From positions 124,001-188,000 of the forward strand of contig NZ_CANLTC010000006.1 in the NCBI RefSeq assembly GCF_947493865.1: a DNA stretch of 64,000 nt, given 5' to 3'. The position numbers and the translations under genes were made by a program. Positions 1 through 9,807 of the stretch are shown here, one piece after another. Positions within the stretch are counted from its first letter, which is position 1; the number at the start of each line of letters is the position of its first letter. The stretch is from an uncultured Halomonas sp. (GTDB lineage Bacteria; Pseudomonadota; Gammaproteobacteria; Pseudomonadales; Halomonadaceae). The notes below the pieces were generated by a model that was not told the DNA's origin, ran no database searches, and saw only the letters and a list, made by a program, of their open reading frames with translations.

Positions 1-738
<738 letters not shown>

Positions 739-758
739 TCAACCACGTAGTACCGTCC

Positions 759-764
759 ATTATA
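759..764 (-). promoter_or_regulatory. Candidate -10 box for hemB
   Basis: TATAAT on the minus strand, about 95 bases before the proposed hemB start in the divergent hemB/elbB spacer. No good -35 hexamer sits 16-18 bases upstream, so this is a weak call resting on the perfect -10. Confidence 0.35.
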
Positions 765-874
765 TCAAGCATGGACAACACGGGAATGCCGGCGCCTTGT
801 CGCACCGAGCAAGACCTCTTAGAGTAAAGCGTTAGTGAGGTGCGGATCCCGGCATCGACTTCAAGGAGCAAGGC

Positions 875-1531
875 ATGAGCAAACAGGTGGCGGTCATCCT
901 GTCAGGCTGTGGTTTTCGCGACGGTTCGGAAATTTACGAAACGACGCTCACGTTGCTGCGTCTCGATCAGTTGGGCATTGCGTATCGCTGCTTCGCCCCG
1001 GATCAGGATCAACCTCAAGTGATCGATCATGCCAGCGGCGAGCAATGTGAAGAGGTGCGCAACATGCTGGTCGAATCCGCACGGCTGGCCCGCGGCGAGA
1101 TCGACTCCCTCGAGGCGCTGAACCCCGAGGACTTCGATGCCGTCATATTGCCCGGCGGCCAGGGTGTGGCGAAGAATCTTTCGAATTTTGCCGAAGCCGG
1201 GGCCGACATGACGGTAATGCCCTTGTTGCGCGACAAGGTAGTGGCATTCTATGAGGCTGAAAAACCGATCGGCCTGATGTGTTACTCATCCTTGCTGGCG
1301 CCGCGGCTGCTGGACGTCACCATTCCAGTGACCGTGGGTCACAATGCCAAGATTGCTGGCGCCATCAGCAGCATGGGCGGGCTGCACAAGACCTGTAGCG
1401 CCGATGATGTCGTACTGGATCGCGAGCATCGTATCGTGACGACACCCGCCTTCATGACGGCCAAGGGGATTGCCGAAGCAGCCCTGGGTATTTCCAAGCT
1501 GGTGGACAGGATCGATGAAATGATGCGCTGA
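875..1531 (+). CDS. elbB: ElbB-like DJ-1/PfpI family protein (isoprenoid biosynthesis-associated, glyoxalase-like)
   Basis: A 218-residue, full-length member of the ElbB branch of the DJ-1/PfpI superfamily. ElbB was named for enhanced lycopene synthesis and has been assigned weak glyoxalase activity; the physiological role is unsettled. The N-terminal VAVILSGCGFRDGSEI strand-loop and the ILPGGQG motif (about residues 91-97) are typical. The nucleophile-elbow cysteine is C136 in GLMCYSS. The ATG at 875 follows an AAGGAGCAAGGC ribosome-binding region. It stands alone between hemB and the convergent tatC. Confidence 0.9.
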   Translation: MSKQVAVILSGCGFRDGSEIYETTLTLLRLDQLGIAYRCFAPDQDQPQVIDHASGEQCEEVRNMLVESARLARGEIDSLEALNPEDFDAVILPGGQGVAKNLSNFAEAGADMTVMPLLRDKVVAFYEAEKPIGLMCYSSLLAPRLLDVTIPVTVGHNAKIAGAISSMGGLHKTCSADDVVLDREHRIVTTPAFMTAKGIAEAALGISKLVDRIDEMMR

Positions 1532-1554
1532 ACGTTCGGCCTGCAGGAGCCAGG

Positions 1555-2340
1555 CTATTCGGGTTCGTCGGTCTCTTCTTGCTTGCGTCGGCGTCCACGA
1601 AGAACCCGTCCGGCTAGAATGCCGATCTCGTAAAGCAGCCACATGGGAACGGCCAGCAGGCTTTGCGAGATGATATCCGGTGGTGTCATTAGCATGCCCA
1701 CCACAAAGCAACCCAGCACGATATAGGGGCGCTTTTTCGACAGGCTCTCGACGGTGGTAGCGCCGGTCCAGATCAACAGAAAGGTGGCAATGGGAATCTC
1801 GAAGGCGACACCGAAAGCAAAGAACAGCTTGAGAACGAAGTTGAGATACTGGTTGATATCCGTCATTACCGCGACGTTCTCGGGGCCGGTGTGCACGAAG
1901 AAATCGAACAGCAGCGGAAAGACTACGTAGTAGGCGAAGGCAGCGCCACCATAGAACAGCAGGACGCTGGACGCTAGCAAGGGGATGGCCAGCACTTTCT
2001 CGCTTTCGTAAAGCCCCGGCGCGATGAAGGCCCAGAGTTGATGCAGTACGAAAGGGATGGCAATGAATACCGCCACCACCAGGGTCAACTTGAAAGGGGC
2101 AAGAAAGGGCGAGGCAACCTCGGTGGCGATCATCTGCGACCCTGGCGGCAGCAGCGCCATGAGGGGGTCGGCCACGAAGGTATAGATGTTGTTGGAGAAC
2201 GCATACAGCGCCAAAAAGATCAGCAAGATCGCAACTACTGCCCGCATCAAGCGCGAACGTAGCTCGATGAGGTGTTCGATCAGCGGTGCCTGGGGTGGTT
2301 CTTCCGGAGTCTCTTTTCGCGGAGAGGGTGTGTCACTCAT
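1555..2340 (-). CDS. tatC: Sec-independent protein translocase TatC
   Basis: Multi-spanning receptor of the twin-arginine export system; with TatB it binds the RR signal peptide of folded proteins. The 261-residue length is normal. The N-terminal cytoplasmic segment carries the conserved LIEHLIELRSRL motif (about residues 20-31), followed by six hydrophobic spans and a basic, acidic-ended tail. Its start overlaps the tatB stop by four bases, implying translational coupling in tatABC. Downstream it converges on elbB. Confidence 0.97.
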   Translation of the reverse strand: MSDTPSPRKETPEEPPQAPLIEHLIELRSRLMRAVVAILLIFLALYAFSNNIYTFVADPLMALLPPGSQMIATEVASPFLAPFKLTLVVAVFIAIPFVLHQLWAFIAPGLYESEKVLAIPLLASSVLLFYGGAAFAYYVVFPLLFDFFVHTGPENVAVMTDINQYLNFVLKLFFAFGVAFEIPIATFLLIWTGATTVESLSKKRPYIVLGCFVVGMLMTPPDIISQSLLAVPMWLLYEIGILAGRVLRGRRRKQEETDEPE

Positions 2341-2792
2341 CGCGACTTGGCATCCTTGTCGTTGGCGTTGGCAATATCGGGGGACGAGGAGGCGCTAGGC
2401 TCATGCGATACCTGATCGCGTTCTTCCTGGTCCATGCGCTGGTCGAGAGGGGCGTCGATATTCTTGGGCGCGTTCGTATTCCTGTCAGAGGCTGGTTGCG
2501 GCGAGGCCTTGTTGGCATCGCTCGAGCCAGAACCACCGATAAAATTTTCGACGTCCTTGCGCGTCTTGTCGAAACCGCTGTCGAGTTTCTTCTGGTGCTC
2601 CTCGAGTTTCTGGCGCAACTCCTCCGCCTCCAGCTGAGAGTTGATCTCGCGCTGCATGTTCGAAACGGTACGCTTGATCTTGCCGATCCATAAGCCCGCT
2701 GTACGAGCAGCCTTGGGTAGCCGCTCCGGGCCCAACACCAATAGACCGACCACGCCAATGATCAGTAGTTCGAGAAAGCCGATATCGAACAT
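2337..2792 (-). CDS. tatB: Sec-independent protein translocase TatB
   Basis: Single-span partner of TatC in the twin-arginine receptor complex. The N-terminus MFDIGFLELLIIGVVGLLVL has the TatB-type Glu in the membrane helix, followed by GPERLP and an amphipathic helix. The rest (about residues 60-151) is a long hydrophilic, proline-, serine- and charge-rich tail typical of TatB and poorly conserved. Length is 151 residues. It starts 6 bases after tatA and overlaps tatC by 4. Confidence 0.96.
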   Translation of the reverse strand: MFDIGFLELLIIGVVGLLVLGPERLPKAARTAGLWIGKIKRTVSNMQREINSQLEAEELRQKLEEHQKKLDSGFDKTRKDVENFIGGSGSSDANKASPQPASDRNTNAPKNIDAPLDQRMDQEERDQVSHEPSASSSPDIANANDKDAKSR

Positions 2793-2798
2793 GCAGGC

Positions 2799-3071
2799 CT
2801 ATTTCCGCTCATGCTTGTCTTCGACGTGGTCGCTATTGCGTTGTTCGGGTTTGACCTCATAGGTTTCACCCTCTTCGTCATGCCGAACCTGGCGCTGAAC
2901 GCTATCGTCCTTTTCCTTGTCATCCTTGTCGTCTTCGCTCATGGCTTTCTTGAAGCCCTTGACCGCACCACCGAGATCTCCGCCGACATTGCGCAGTTTC
3001 TTGGTGCCAAAAATCAAGATGATGATGCCGAGTACGATCAGCAACTGCCAAATACTGATACCACCTAACAT
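2799..3071 (-). CDS. tatA: Sec-independent protein translocase TatA
   Basis: Pore-forming subunit of the Tat system. The short N-terminal helix [20 protein letters not shown] is followed by the [22 protein letters not shown] amphipathic region (the FGxxKL hinge). The 90-residue protein ends in an unusually charged Asp/Glu/Lys-rich tail. First gene of tatABC, immediately downstream of hisE on the same strand. Confidence 0.96.
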   Translation of the reverse strand: MLGGISIWQLLIVLGIIILIFGTKKLRNVGGDLGGAVKGFKKAMSEDDKDDKEKDDSVQRQVRHDEEGETYEVKPEQRNSDHVEDKHERK

Positions 3072-3103
3072 TGAGGTTCTCCTCTAAGGGGCAATGACCC
3101 CGT

Positions 3104-3442
3104 TCATTCAGCTCTACGAGCGGCTTTTTCATCCAGTCCCGAAATACCGAAACGACGTGCCAGCTCGTCGAGCACCGCTCGATGATCGATATCGAGATGT
3201 GACAGCATCACCAGGCTATGAAACCACAGGTCAGCGGTTTCGGCGACCACTGCCTGATGATTCTGGTCAAGATTGTGACCACTATCCTTGGCAGCGAGAA
3301 TAGTCTCGGTTGCCTCTTCGCCGATCTTTTCGAGAATCTTGTTGAGCCCCTTGGCATGCAGCGATGCCACGTAGGAAGATTCCGGGTCGCCGTGACGTCG
3401 TTGTTGGAGCACGTCACCAAGCTGATCGAGTATATCGCTCAT
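3104..3442 (-). CDS. hisE: Phosphoribosyl-ATP pyrophosphatase HisE
   Basis: Hydrolyses phosphoribosyl-ATP to phosphoribosyl-AMP in the second step of histidine biosynthesis. The 112-residue, single-domain all-alpha MazG-like fold shows [14 protein letters not shown] (about residues 39-52) and [13 protein letters not shown], which carry the metal-binding Glu/Asp residues. It lies between ubiB and tatA. In Pseudomonas hisI (phosphoribosyl-AMP cyclohydrolase) sits between ubiB and hisE, but here only about 30 bases separate them and hisI is absent from the window. Confidence 0.95.
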   Translation of the reverse strand: MSDILDQLGDVLQQRRHGDPESSYVASLHAKGLNKILEKIGEEATETILAAKDSGHNLDQNHQAVVAETADLWFHSLVMLSHLDIDHRAVLDELARRFGISGLDEKAARRAE

Positions 3443-3473
3443 CGCAAGCTCCTTCTCGAAATCAAATGTAGGG

Positions 3474-5096
3474 CTAGCGCCATAGGAGTAGCAGAATACC
3501 GATGGCCGCTGCAGTCAGCACCGGCCAGGGCTGCTGGTCTGCCCATTCGGTCAGCGGTCGCCAGGCAAGTGCCGCGGCGATCAGCAATAGCCCCAGGCGC
3601 AAGCGCCACCTTTGGCGTGAGGTGTGAGACAGCTGTCGACGCATGTCAGTCACGCCCTTGGCCATACGCGACTGCTCCTTCTGGATGTGGCTTGCCCGGC
3701 TCAAGGCATTGTGGGCCAGCCCCGGCAGTTCTGGCAGCTGGCGGCTAAGTTCCGGCGCCTGCTTCTTGAAGGATTCCCATAGCCCCTGGGGGCCGACACG
3801 CTCTTTCATCCAGCGTTCCAGATAGGGGCGGGCCGTCGTCCATAGATCGAGATCCGGATAAAGCTGACGCCCCAGGCCCTCGATGTTGAGTAGCGTCTTT
3901 TGCAGCAGCACTAGCTGCGGCTGTACTTCCATGTTGAAACGCCGCGCCGTCTGAAAAAGTCCTAGCAGCACCTGCCCGAAAGATATCTCTTTGAGCGGAC
4001 GTTCGAGAATAGGTTCGCAAACCGTACGAATAGCCGCAGCAAACTCGTTGGCTCGGGTACCTTCGCCCACCCAGCCGGACTCGATATGCAAGGCGGCGAC
4101 TTCGTAGTAATCCTGATTGAAAAAAGCGAGCAGGTTGCGCGCCAGATAATCCTGATCCTCCCGGGTCAAGCTGCCGACGATGCCGCAATCGATGGCAATA
4201 TATTGGGGGTCCTCGGGGTGTTCGCGATTGATGAAGATATTGCCCGGATGCATGTCCGCATGAAAGAAATTGTCCCGAAACACCTGAGTGAAGAAGATTT
4301 CCACCCCGCGCTCGGCGAGTCTGCGCAGATCGAAACCTTGCTCTTCCAGTACCTGCATATCCGCCACGGGTATGCCGTAGATTCGCTCCATTACCATGAT
4401 GCGCTGACGCGTCAGCTGCCAATAGATAGTAGGAACATAGAGCAAGGGAGAGTATTTGAAATTGCGCTTGAGCTGGGACGTGTTGGCGGCTTCCTTGCGC
4501 AGATCGAGCTCATCCAGGAGCGTTGATTCATAATCCTTGACTACCTCCACGGGGCGCAACCTGCGTGCCTCGGGAATACGGCGAATCAGGCGGGCGAAGG
4601 TGTACAGCAGGCCGATGTCCTTGCGCATGATTTCATCGATGCGCGGACGAATCACCTTTATCACCACCTCTTCACCGGTATGCAGGCGGGCCGCGTGTAC
4701 CTGAGCGATGGACGCCGATGCCATGGGGACAGTATCGAACTGGGCAAAGCTTGTCTCGATGGTGCATTCGAGTTCGGCCTCAATGAGCGCGCGGGCCTGC
4801 TCTCCCGGGAAAGGGGGAACCTGATCCTGCAAGCGTCTTAGCTCATCGGCAATCTCCGGCGGCAATAGATCGCGGCGCGTGGACAGCATCTGACCGAACT
4901 TGATGAATACCGGCCCCAGTGCTTCCAGGGCCAGGCGCAAACGCTTGCCCTGGGAATGCGGGCCGGTTGGAACAAGACGTAAAGGAGAAAGGCGAAACAG
5001 CAGGCGCAGTACTCCAGGCAGGCGCTCCAGAGGAATCAGCGTATCCAGGCGAAATCGGGTTATTACCCAAAAAATGCGCAGCAATCGCAGGTTCAC
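3474..5096 (-). CDS. ubiB: UbiB, ABC1/ADCK-family atypical kinase/ATPase for ubiquinone biosynthesis
   Basis: Required for aerobic ubiquinone synthesis, probably as an ATPase that helps extract or organise lipid intermediates in the Ubi complex. The 540-residue length is normal. The family KxGQ motif lies at about residues 65-69 (FIKFGQ). The A-rich nucleotide loop (ASASIAQVH), the HADMHPGN catalytic loop and the DCGIVG metal motif are all visible. Two hydrophobic spans close the C-terminus, anchoring it in the inner membrane. It overlaps the ubiJ stop by four bases. Confidence 0.96.
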   Translation of the reverse strand: MNLRLLRIFWVITRFRLDTLIPLERLPGVLRLLFRLSPLRLVPTGPHSQGKRLRLALEALGPVFIKFGQMLSTRRDLLPPEIADELRRLQDQVPPFPGEQARALIEAELECTIETSFAQFDTVPMASASIAQVHAARLHTGEEVVIKVIRPRIDEIMRKDIGLLYTFARLIRRIPEARRLRPVEVVKDYESTLLDELDLRKEAANTSQLKRNFKYSPLLYVPTIYWQLTRQRIMVMERIYGIPVADMQVLEEQGFDLRRLAERGVEIFFTQVFRDNFFHADMHPGNIFINREHPEDPQYIAIDCGIVGSLTREDQDYLARNLLAFFNQDYYEVAALHIESGWVGEGTRANEFAAAIRTVCEPILERPLKEISFGQVLLGLFQTARRFNMEVQPQLVLLQKTLLNIEGLGRQLYPDLDLWTTARPYLERWMKERVGPQGLWESFKKQAPELSRQLPELPGLAHNALSRASHIQKEQSRMAKGVTDMRRQLSHTSRQRWRLRLGLLLIAAALAWRPLTEWADQQPWPVLTAAAIGILLLLWR

Positions 5097-5728
5097 GCAA
5101 TATCCTTCTGATGGGCAAGCTTCTTCTGGAGCCGGGCAATCCGGGCCTCGAGGCGATCGGTGGCAATTTCAAGCTCGGTCAAATAATCCCTCAGCACCTC
5201 GCGTTGAGGATGGCCGGGCAGCAGGCGCGCTTCCTCGAACACGAAATCGGCGAGATCGGCGCGAAGCTCACGCTGACTGCGCAGGCCAAAGCGTCCGAAG
5301 CGGCGCAAGCCTTCCGCCAGGCTATGGCTGGGCCGATCGCCGAACCATTCTGCCAGTGCACCTTCCCAATCGAGATCGATGTCCATCAAGAGGGTGCGTG
5401 CGCCTTCCAGAATGGCGACTTGGCCACGCACGGCCAGGCGGCCGGAAAACATCAGGCGTTCCAACGGCTCGCCACCCAGCAAGGCGCCCAAGGTATCACT
5501 GTCGATTTCAACGACCGCATCGGCGTCGTTTTCATCGGCCTGGGGGCGATGCAGTAGATTGAGCCCATGCTCAGCGAAGACGATCAGCAGGTCGACATGA
5601 GGCCTTTCCAGTCTCAGGAGCAACCGTTTGCCGGCAAGCGTTTTTAGCCGTGAGGGGGCGGCTGGATCGCGGCGGAGCATTGCATTGAGCGTTCTTTCGG
5701 CGCCACCGAACAGTAAGGTGTAGATCAA
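5093..5728 (-). CDS. ubiJ: UbiJ, SCP2-domain ubiquinone biosynthesis accessory factor
   Basis: Lipid-binding SCP2-type factor that, with UbiK, organises the soluble ubiquinone hydroxylase/methyltransferase complex. An SCP2 fold covers roughly residues 20-115 and a coiled-coil-like C-terminus ([21 protein letters not shown]) follows. The open frame reaches an ATG at 5770, but that overlaps ubiE by 29 bases. A TTG at 5728 ([15 protein letters not shown]) begins where known UbiJ proteins begin and has GAGGA upstream, so I prefer it. Positioned ubiE-ubiJ-ubiB, as usual. Confidence 0.88.
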   Translation of the reverse strand: MIYTLLFGGAERTLNAMLRRDPAAPSRLKTLAGKRLLLRLERPHVDLLIVFAEHGLNLLHRPQADENDADAVVEIDSDTLGALLGGEPLERLMFSGRLAVRGQVAILEGARTLLMDIDLDWEGALAEWFGDRPSHSLAEGLRRFGRFGLRSQRELRADLADFVFEEARLLPGHPQREVLRDYLTELEIATDRLEARIARLQKKLAHQKDIA

Positions 5729-5741
5729 CGAAAAAGGGTCC

Positions 5742-6488
5742 TCATAGCTTGATGCCACGATGCAGAGCAACGATGCCCCCGGTCATGTTGGTGTACTCCA
5801 CCCGCTCGAGGCCGGCAATCTCCATCATGGCCTTGAGCGTTTCCTGATCCGGATGCATGCGGATGGACTCCGCCAGATAACGATAGCTCTCTGCATCGTT
5901 GGCAACCCATTCACCCATTCGAGGCAGTACATTGAAGGAGTAATTGTCGTAGACCTTCGACAGCAAGGCATTGGGCGGCTTGGAAAATTCCAGTATCAGC
6001 AGGCGTCCACCGGGCTTGAGCACCCGGGTCATGGAACGCAGGGCCGCGTCCTTGTCGGTGACGTTGCGCAGACCGAAGGCGATGGTAATGCAGTCGAAGC
6101 TGTTGTCCGGGAAAGGCAGGCATTCCGCATTGGCCTGAAAGTATTCGACGTTATCGCCCACGCCGTTGTCGATGAGCTTGTCGCGACCCACCTTGAGCAT
6201 CGATTGATTGATGTCCGCCAGCACCACGCGTCCGCCAGGGCCGACCAGCCGCGAGAACTTGAGGGTCAGGTCGCCGGTGCCACCGGCAATGTCGAGCACC
6301 TGGTGGCCTCGGCGCACCCCGGCGCGCTCCAGGGCCACGCGTTTCCACAGGCGGTGAATGCCCAGCGACATGAGATCGTTCATGACGTCATAGCGGGCCG
6401 CTACCGAATGAAAGACATCCGCTACTCGGGAAGCTTTTTCCTCGAGCGCCACCTCCTGATAACCGAAATGAGTCGTACGCTTGTCCAT
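5742..6488 (-). CDS. ubiE: UbiE, demethylmenaquinone/2-methoxy-benzoquinol C-methyltransferase
   Basis: SAM-dependent C-methyltransferase used in ubiquinone (and menaquinone, where present) synthesis. The Rossmann motif DIAGGTGDL and the family signatures [12 protein letters not shown] and [10 protein letters not shown] are clear. The frame is open to 6563, but conservation starts at MDKRTTHFG. The ATG at 6488 has AAGG six bases upstream, giving 248 residues, close to the 251 of E. coli. A second ATG two codons earlier (6494) is possible. First gene of the ubiE-ubiJ-ubiB-hisE-tatABC run. Confidence 0.96.
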   Translation of the reverse strand: MDKRTTHFGYQEVALEEKASRVADVFHSVAARYDVMNDLMSLGIHRLWKRVALERAGVRRGHQVLDIAGGTGDLTLKFSRLVGPGGRVVLADINQSMLKVGRDKLIDNGVGDNVEYFQANAECLPFPDNSFDCITIAFGLRNVTDKDAALRSMTRVLKPGGRLLILEFSKPPNALLSKVYDNYSFNVLPRMGEWVANDAESYRYLAESIRMHPDQETLKAMMEIAGLERVEYTNMTGGIVALHRGIKL

Positions 6489-6596
6489 GTCCATCCTTGT
6501 GACTCGAATCAAAAAATGGGTATGTCGCCATTGTAGACGTGGGGGATGGGGTTTGTCTTTCAATGTGACTGGGCGTCAACGCAGGATGCGCTTTTG

Positions 6597-6992
6597 TCAC
6601 AGTTGCTTGAGAGGAATGCCCAGCGGCTCCCGGGAAGCGTTGGCTTCATCGAGACGGCGCAGATAGTCGGCCCAGTTGGCTTCTTGATTGATAGCCAGGT
6701 CGTAGAGGTAGTCCCAGCTGTAAAGGCCCGTATCGTGGCCGTCGTCAAAATGCAGCTTGAGCGCATAGCGCCCGGTCTGGGTGATGTTCTTCAGGCCCAC
6801 GTATTTCATGCCCGTCTGCAGGGTTGCGGACTCCGGGCCATGGCCACGTACCTCGGCGGAAGGGGAGAATACCCGCAGATACTCGGCGCTCAGGCGGTAG
6901 CTCTCGCCTTCGTCCTTATCTTCGCCATAGCCAAGCTCGAGTTCGCGGTCCTGCCTGTGGTAGTGCACGCGGGTAGGTATCGGGGTGGTCAT
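6597..6992 (-). CDS. DUF971 domain protein (gamma-butyrobetaine hydroxylase-like N-terminal domain)
   Basis: A 131-residue stand-alone DUF971 protein. The domain is also found at the N-terminus of gamma-butyrobetaine hydroxylases and in some Fe-S scaffold-associated proteins. Visible features are RLSAEYLRVFSPSAEVRGHG, the VGLKNITQTGRYALKL strand, and FDDGHDTGLYSWDYLYDL. Its molecular role is not established. It lies downstream of hslVU on the same strand, as in pseudomonads, but a structured 105-base spacer separates it, so it may be transcribed independently. Confidence 0.85.
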   Translation of the reverse strand: MTTPIPTRVHYHRQDRELELGYGEDKDEGESYRLSAEYLRVFSPSAEVRGHGPESATLQTGMKYVGLKNITQTGRYALKLHFDDGHDTGLYSWDYLYDLAINQEANWADYLRRLDEANASREPLGIPLKQL

Positions 6993-7025
6993 GGGGTCAC
7001 CTTTGTGAACTTGAAGCCGGAAGCT

Positions 7026-7093
7026 ATAAGCTGACCCCGAGGCTAGCTCGGGGTTTCTCGCCTTCGCCGCGAAGCGGCGCTCTCCCAGCTTAT
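7026..7093. repeat. Nested inverted repeats (three-stem junction) after hslU
   Basis: An outer 8-bp inverted repeat (ATAAGCTG at 7026-7033, CAGCTTAT at 7086-7093) encloses two hairpins: CCCCGAG/CTCGGGG around 7035-7053, and a CGCCGC/GCGGCG stem around 7065-7080. The whole could fold as a three-way junction on either strand. It lies five bases after the hslU stop, so it may act as a 3' processing or termination structure; no U-tract follows. It could also be a dispersed REP-like element. Confidence 0.55.
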
Positions 7094-7097
7094 GACT

Positions 7098-8438
7098 CTA
7101 CAGAATATACCGCGACAGATCCTCGTCCATTGCCAGTTCGCCAAGCTGGGAATCGACGTAATCCGCGTCGATGACCAGCGGGTCCGGCATGTCGCTACTC
7201 TGGAATGACGCTTCCTCGAGTAGACGCTCCATCACCGTATGCAGACGCCGGGCGCCGATATTCTCGGTACCTTCATTGACCTGATAGGCGATTTCCGCAA
7301 TACGCGCAATACCGTCATCGGTGAACTCGATGGTCAGGCCTTCCGTGGCCAGCAAGGCCTGATACTGCTTGGTCAGTGCCGCGGAGGGCTCGGTGAGGAT
7401 ACGGCGGAAGTCTTCCGGTGTCAGGGCATTGAGCTCGACACGAATCGGCAGGCGCCCCTGCAGCTCCGGGATCAGGTCCGAAGGCTTGGAAAGGTGGAAA
7501 GCCCCGGAGGCGATGAACAAGATATGATCGGTCTTGATCATGCCATGCTTGGTGGACACCGTGGAGCCTTCGATCAGAGGCAGCAGATCGCGCTGCACGC
7601 CTTCTCGGGAGACTTCCGCACCGCCGCCGGAATCACCGCGCTTGGCAACCTTGTCGAGCTCATCGAGGAAGACGATGCCGTTCTCTTCCACCGCTTCCAC
7701 GGCACGCCGCTTGATGTCTTCGTCGTTGACCAGCTTGGCGGCTTCCTCGTCTCGCAGCAGGGGCCAGGCTTCCTTGACCGTCACCCGCTTGGTTTCCGGT
7801 TTTTGCTTGCCCATGCTGGAGAACATGCTCTGCAGCTGGCTGGTCATCTCCTCCATGCCGGGAGGGCCGGCGAGATCGAAACCCGCGCCTTGCGGGGTGA
7901 TCTGGATATCGATCTCCTTGTCGTCGAGCTGGCCCTCGCGCAGTTTCTTGCGAAACGTCTGGCGGGTCGAGGAGTCGTCGCGAGCACTGTCGTACTCGCT
8001 GCCTCGAGGGCGCGGCAGCAGCGCATCGAGAATGCGATCCTCCGCCGCATCTTCGGCCCGATGGCCCACCTCTTCCTTGGCTTGCTCACGCACCATCTTG
8101 ATCGCCATTTCGATCAGATCGCGAATGATGGATTCCACATCGCGGCCCACATAGCCGACCTCGGTGAACTTGGTCGCCTCGATCTTGATGAAGGGCGCTC
8201 GCGCGAGCTTCGCCAGGCGACGGGCGATCTCGGTCTTGCCCACCCCGGTGGGGCCGATCATCAGGATGTTCTTGGGGGTGACTTCCGGGCGCAGCTCGTC
8301 GTCGAGCTGCATGCGCCGCCAGCGATTGCGCAGGGCGATGGCCACGGCGCGCTTGGCATCGTGCTGGCCGATGATGTACTGGTCCAGGGCGTGGACGATT
8401 TCACGGGGCGTCATCTGGGATTGATTCATGAGGCTCAC
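7098..8438 (-). CDS. hslU: HslU, ATPase subunit of the HslUV protease
   Basis: AAA+ unfoldase that feeds substrates to HslV in the cytoplasmic proteasome-like protease. The 446-residue length is normal. Walker A is at about residues 62-70 (GPTGVGKTE), an inserted I-domain spans roughly 110-240, Walker B is [10 protein letters not shown], and the C-terminal peptide SRYIL inserts into HslV. The frame begins with GTG at 8438, overlapping the hslV stop by four bases. An in-frame ATG at 8429 ([12 protein letters not shown]) is an equally reasonable start. Confidence 0.97.
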   Translation of the reverse strand: MSLMNQSQMTPREIVHALDQYIIGQHDAKRAVAIALRNRWRRMQLDDELRPEVTPKNILMIGPTGVGKTEIARRLAKLARAPFIKIEATKFTEVGYVGRDVESIIRDLIEMAIKMVREQAKEEVGHRAEDAAEDRILDALLPRPRGSEYDSARDDSSTRQTFRKKLREGQLDDKEIDIQITPQGAGFDLAGPPGMEEMTSQLQSMFSSMGKQKPETKRVTVKEAWPLLRDEEAAKLVNDEDIKRRAVEAVEENGIVFLDELDKVAKRGDSGGGAEVSREGVQRDLLPLIEGSTVSTKHGMIKTDHILFIASGAFHLSKPSDLIPELQGRLPIRVELNALTPEDFRRILTEPSAALTKQYQALLATEGLTIEFTDDGIARIAEIAYQVNEGTENIGARRLHTVMERLLEEASFQSSDMPDPLVIDADYVDSQLGELAMDEDLSRYIL

Positions 8439-8953
8439 AGCTCTTCGAGCTTGATCTGGTGGTTGGTATAGACACAGATGTCGGCGGCGATGTTCAGCGC
8501 CTTTTCGGTGATCTCCCGGGCGTCAAGCTCGGTGTTGTCGAGCATCGCCCGGGCGGCGGCCAGGGCGTAGTTGCCACCGGAGCCGATGGCGATGACGCCG
8601 TGCTCGGGCTCGAGCACATCGCCGGTGCCGCTCAGTACCAGCGAGGCATTCTTGTCCGCCACCACCAGCATCGCTTCGAGTCGGCGCAATGCGCGGTCGG
8701 TACGCCATTCCTTGGCCATTTCCACGGCGGCCTTGACCAGATGCCCCTGGTACTTTTCCAGTTGGGCTTCAAAGCGCTCGAACAGCGTAAAGGCGTCGGC
8801 GGTACCGCCGGCGAACCCTGCCAATACCTGGTTGTGATAAAGGCGGCGAACCTTGCTGGCGTTGCCTTTCATTACCGTGTCGCCAAGAGATACCTGGCCA
8901 TCGCCGGCAAGCGCCACTTGATCGCCGCGACGCACGGATACGATCGTCGTCAT
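8435..8953 (-). CDS. hslV: HslV, peptidase subunit of the HslUV protease
   Basis: Threonine protease of the proteasome beta family. The N-terminus [21 protein letters not shown] leaves Thr2 as the nucleophile after methionine removal. The conserved GDGQVSLG and [13 protein letters not shown] segments are present and the 172-residue length is normal. It is translationally coupled to hslU through a four-base overlap. A 180-base spacer to the SPOR gene upstream leaves room for its own, likely heat-responsive, promoter, though I could not identify one. Confidence 0.97.
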   Translation of the reverse strand: MTTIVSVRRGDQVALAGDGQVSLGDTVMKGNASKVRRLYHNQVLAGFAGGTADAFTLFERFEAQLEKYQGHLVKAAVEMAKEWRTDRALRRLEAMLVVADKNASLVLSGTGDVLEPEHGVIAIGSGGNYALAAARAMLDNTELDAREITEKALNIAADICVYTNHQIKLEEL

Positions 8954-9132
8954 GAATAGAAAACTCCCTGAAGGCAGGCCTGTCTGAAATTATCCGGCCT
9001 GCCCGGTGGCTTTGGGCGTGCGCTCTCGAAAGCAAGAAGAACGCCCGGTGCAATCACTCTAGGAAGTGTGGGCAGAGCGCGCAGAAATCAAGCGGCAAGT
9101 TCGTGCCGGATGTCGTAGAGCGCCGAGTTGAC

Positions 9133-9804
9133 TCAGTCCTGCAGCTTGATCATCAGCGGCTCAATACCCTGGGTCACCATCAAATCCTGGGCGCGATTGA
9201 GTTCCCGCGTGTCTTGATAGGGGCCCACCTGTACCCGATGCCAGGTCTGATTGCCCTGGGCCTTGACCTCGGTGATCTTGGCCAGCAGGCCAAAGTCCTT
9301 GAGCCGCCCGGACAGGCGCTGGGCATCGGCGATATTCTTGAACGATGCGGCCTGCAGCATGTAGCTGCCACCGTTCTTGGGGGCCGCCTGGGATTTCTTG
9401 ACCGCCGTGTCGCTTTCAACCACGTCCGCCACCGCCGCCGTCTCAGGCGTGGTGGTCGACTCATCGACCTTGGGGGCGATGACCTCGGACTCCGGCAACA
9501 GCGTATAGAATTCGAAGGTCGGCATGCGCGCCTCTTCCTTCTCGGCAGGTTTGCCGGTATTCGAGGAGCCCTTGGATGAAGCGCTCTGGGTGCTGGCAGG
9601 CTTGGGGACCACCGTGGCCATGGGGGGCGCGGTTTCCTGAAAATACTGGGACAGGGCGAAGCCGGCGATGAGGCCGCCAAGACCCCATAGCCAGCCGGGT
9701 ATGTTGAAACCACCGCGCTGCTTTTGACGCGACGAACGACGTGCGGTGGCCCCTTTCCTGCGAGAGGATTGGCTCGATTTTTGATTCGTACTGCGGGTGG
9801 CCAT
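9133..9804 (-). CDS. SPOR-domain cell-division protein (FtsN-like)
   Basis: A 223-residue inner-membrane protein with FtsN-like architecture. It has a very basic, Ser/Arg/Lys-rich cytoplasmic N-terminus (1-32), one membrane span (about 37-53), a low-complexity periplasmic linker (55-145) and a C-terminal SPOR domain (about 147-222) that would bind denuded septal peptidoglycan. The linker contains FEFYTLLPESEV, the short motif common in FtsN-like proteins next to argS. It starts three bases after the argS stop, so the two are probably cotranscribed. Whether it is the essential FtsN cannot be decided here. Confidence 0.85.
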   Translation of the reverse strand: MATRSTNQKSSQSSRRKGATARRSSRQKQRGGFNIPGWLWGLGGLIAGFALSQYFQETAPPMATVVPKPASTQSASSKGSSNTGKPAEKEEARMPTFEFYTLLPESEVIAPKVDESTTTPETAAVADVVESDTAVKKSQAAPKNGGSYMLQAASFKNIADAQRLSGRLKDFGLLAKITEVKAQGNQTWHRVQVGPYQDTRELNRAQDLMVTQGIEPLMIKLQD

Positions 9805-9807
9805 GAT

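Noticed and set aside
7239..8471. 410-codon open frame antisense to hslU
   Set aside because: Shadow of hslU codon usage; no recognisable domain.
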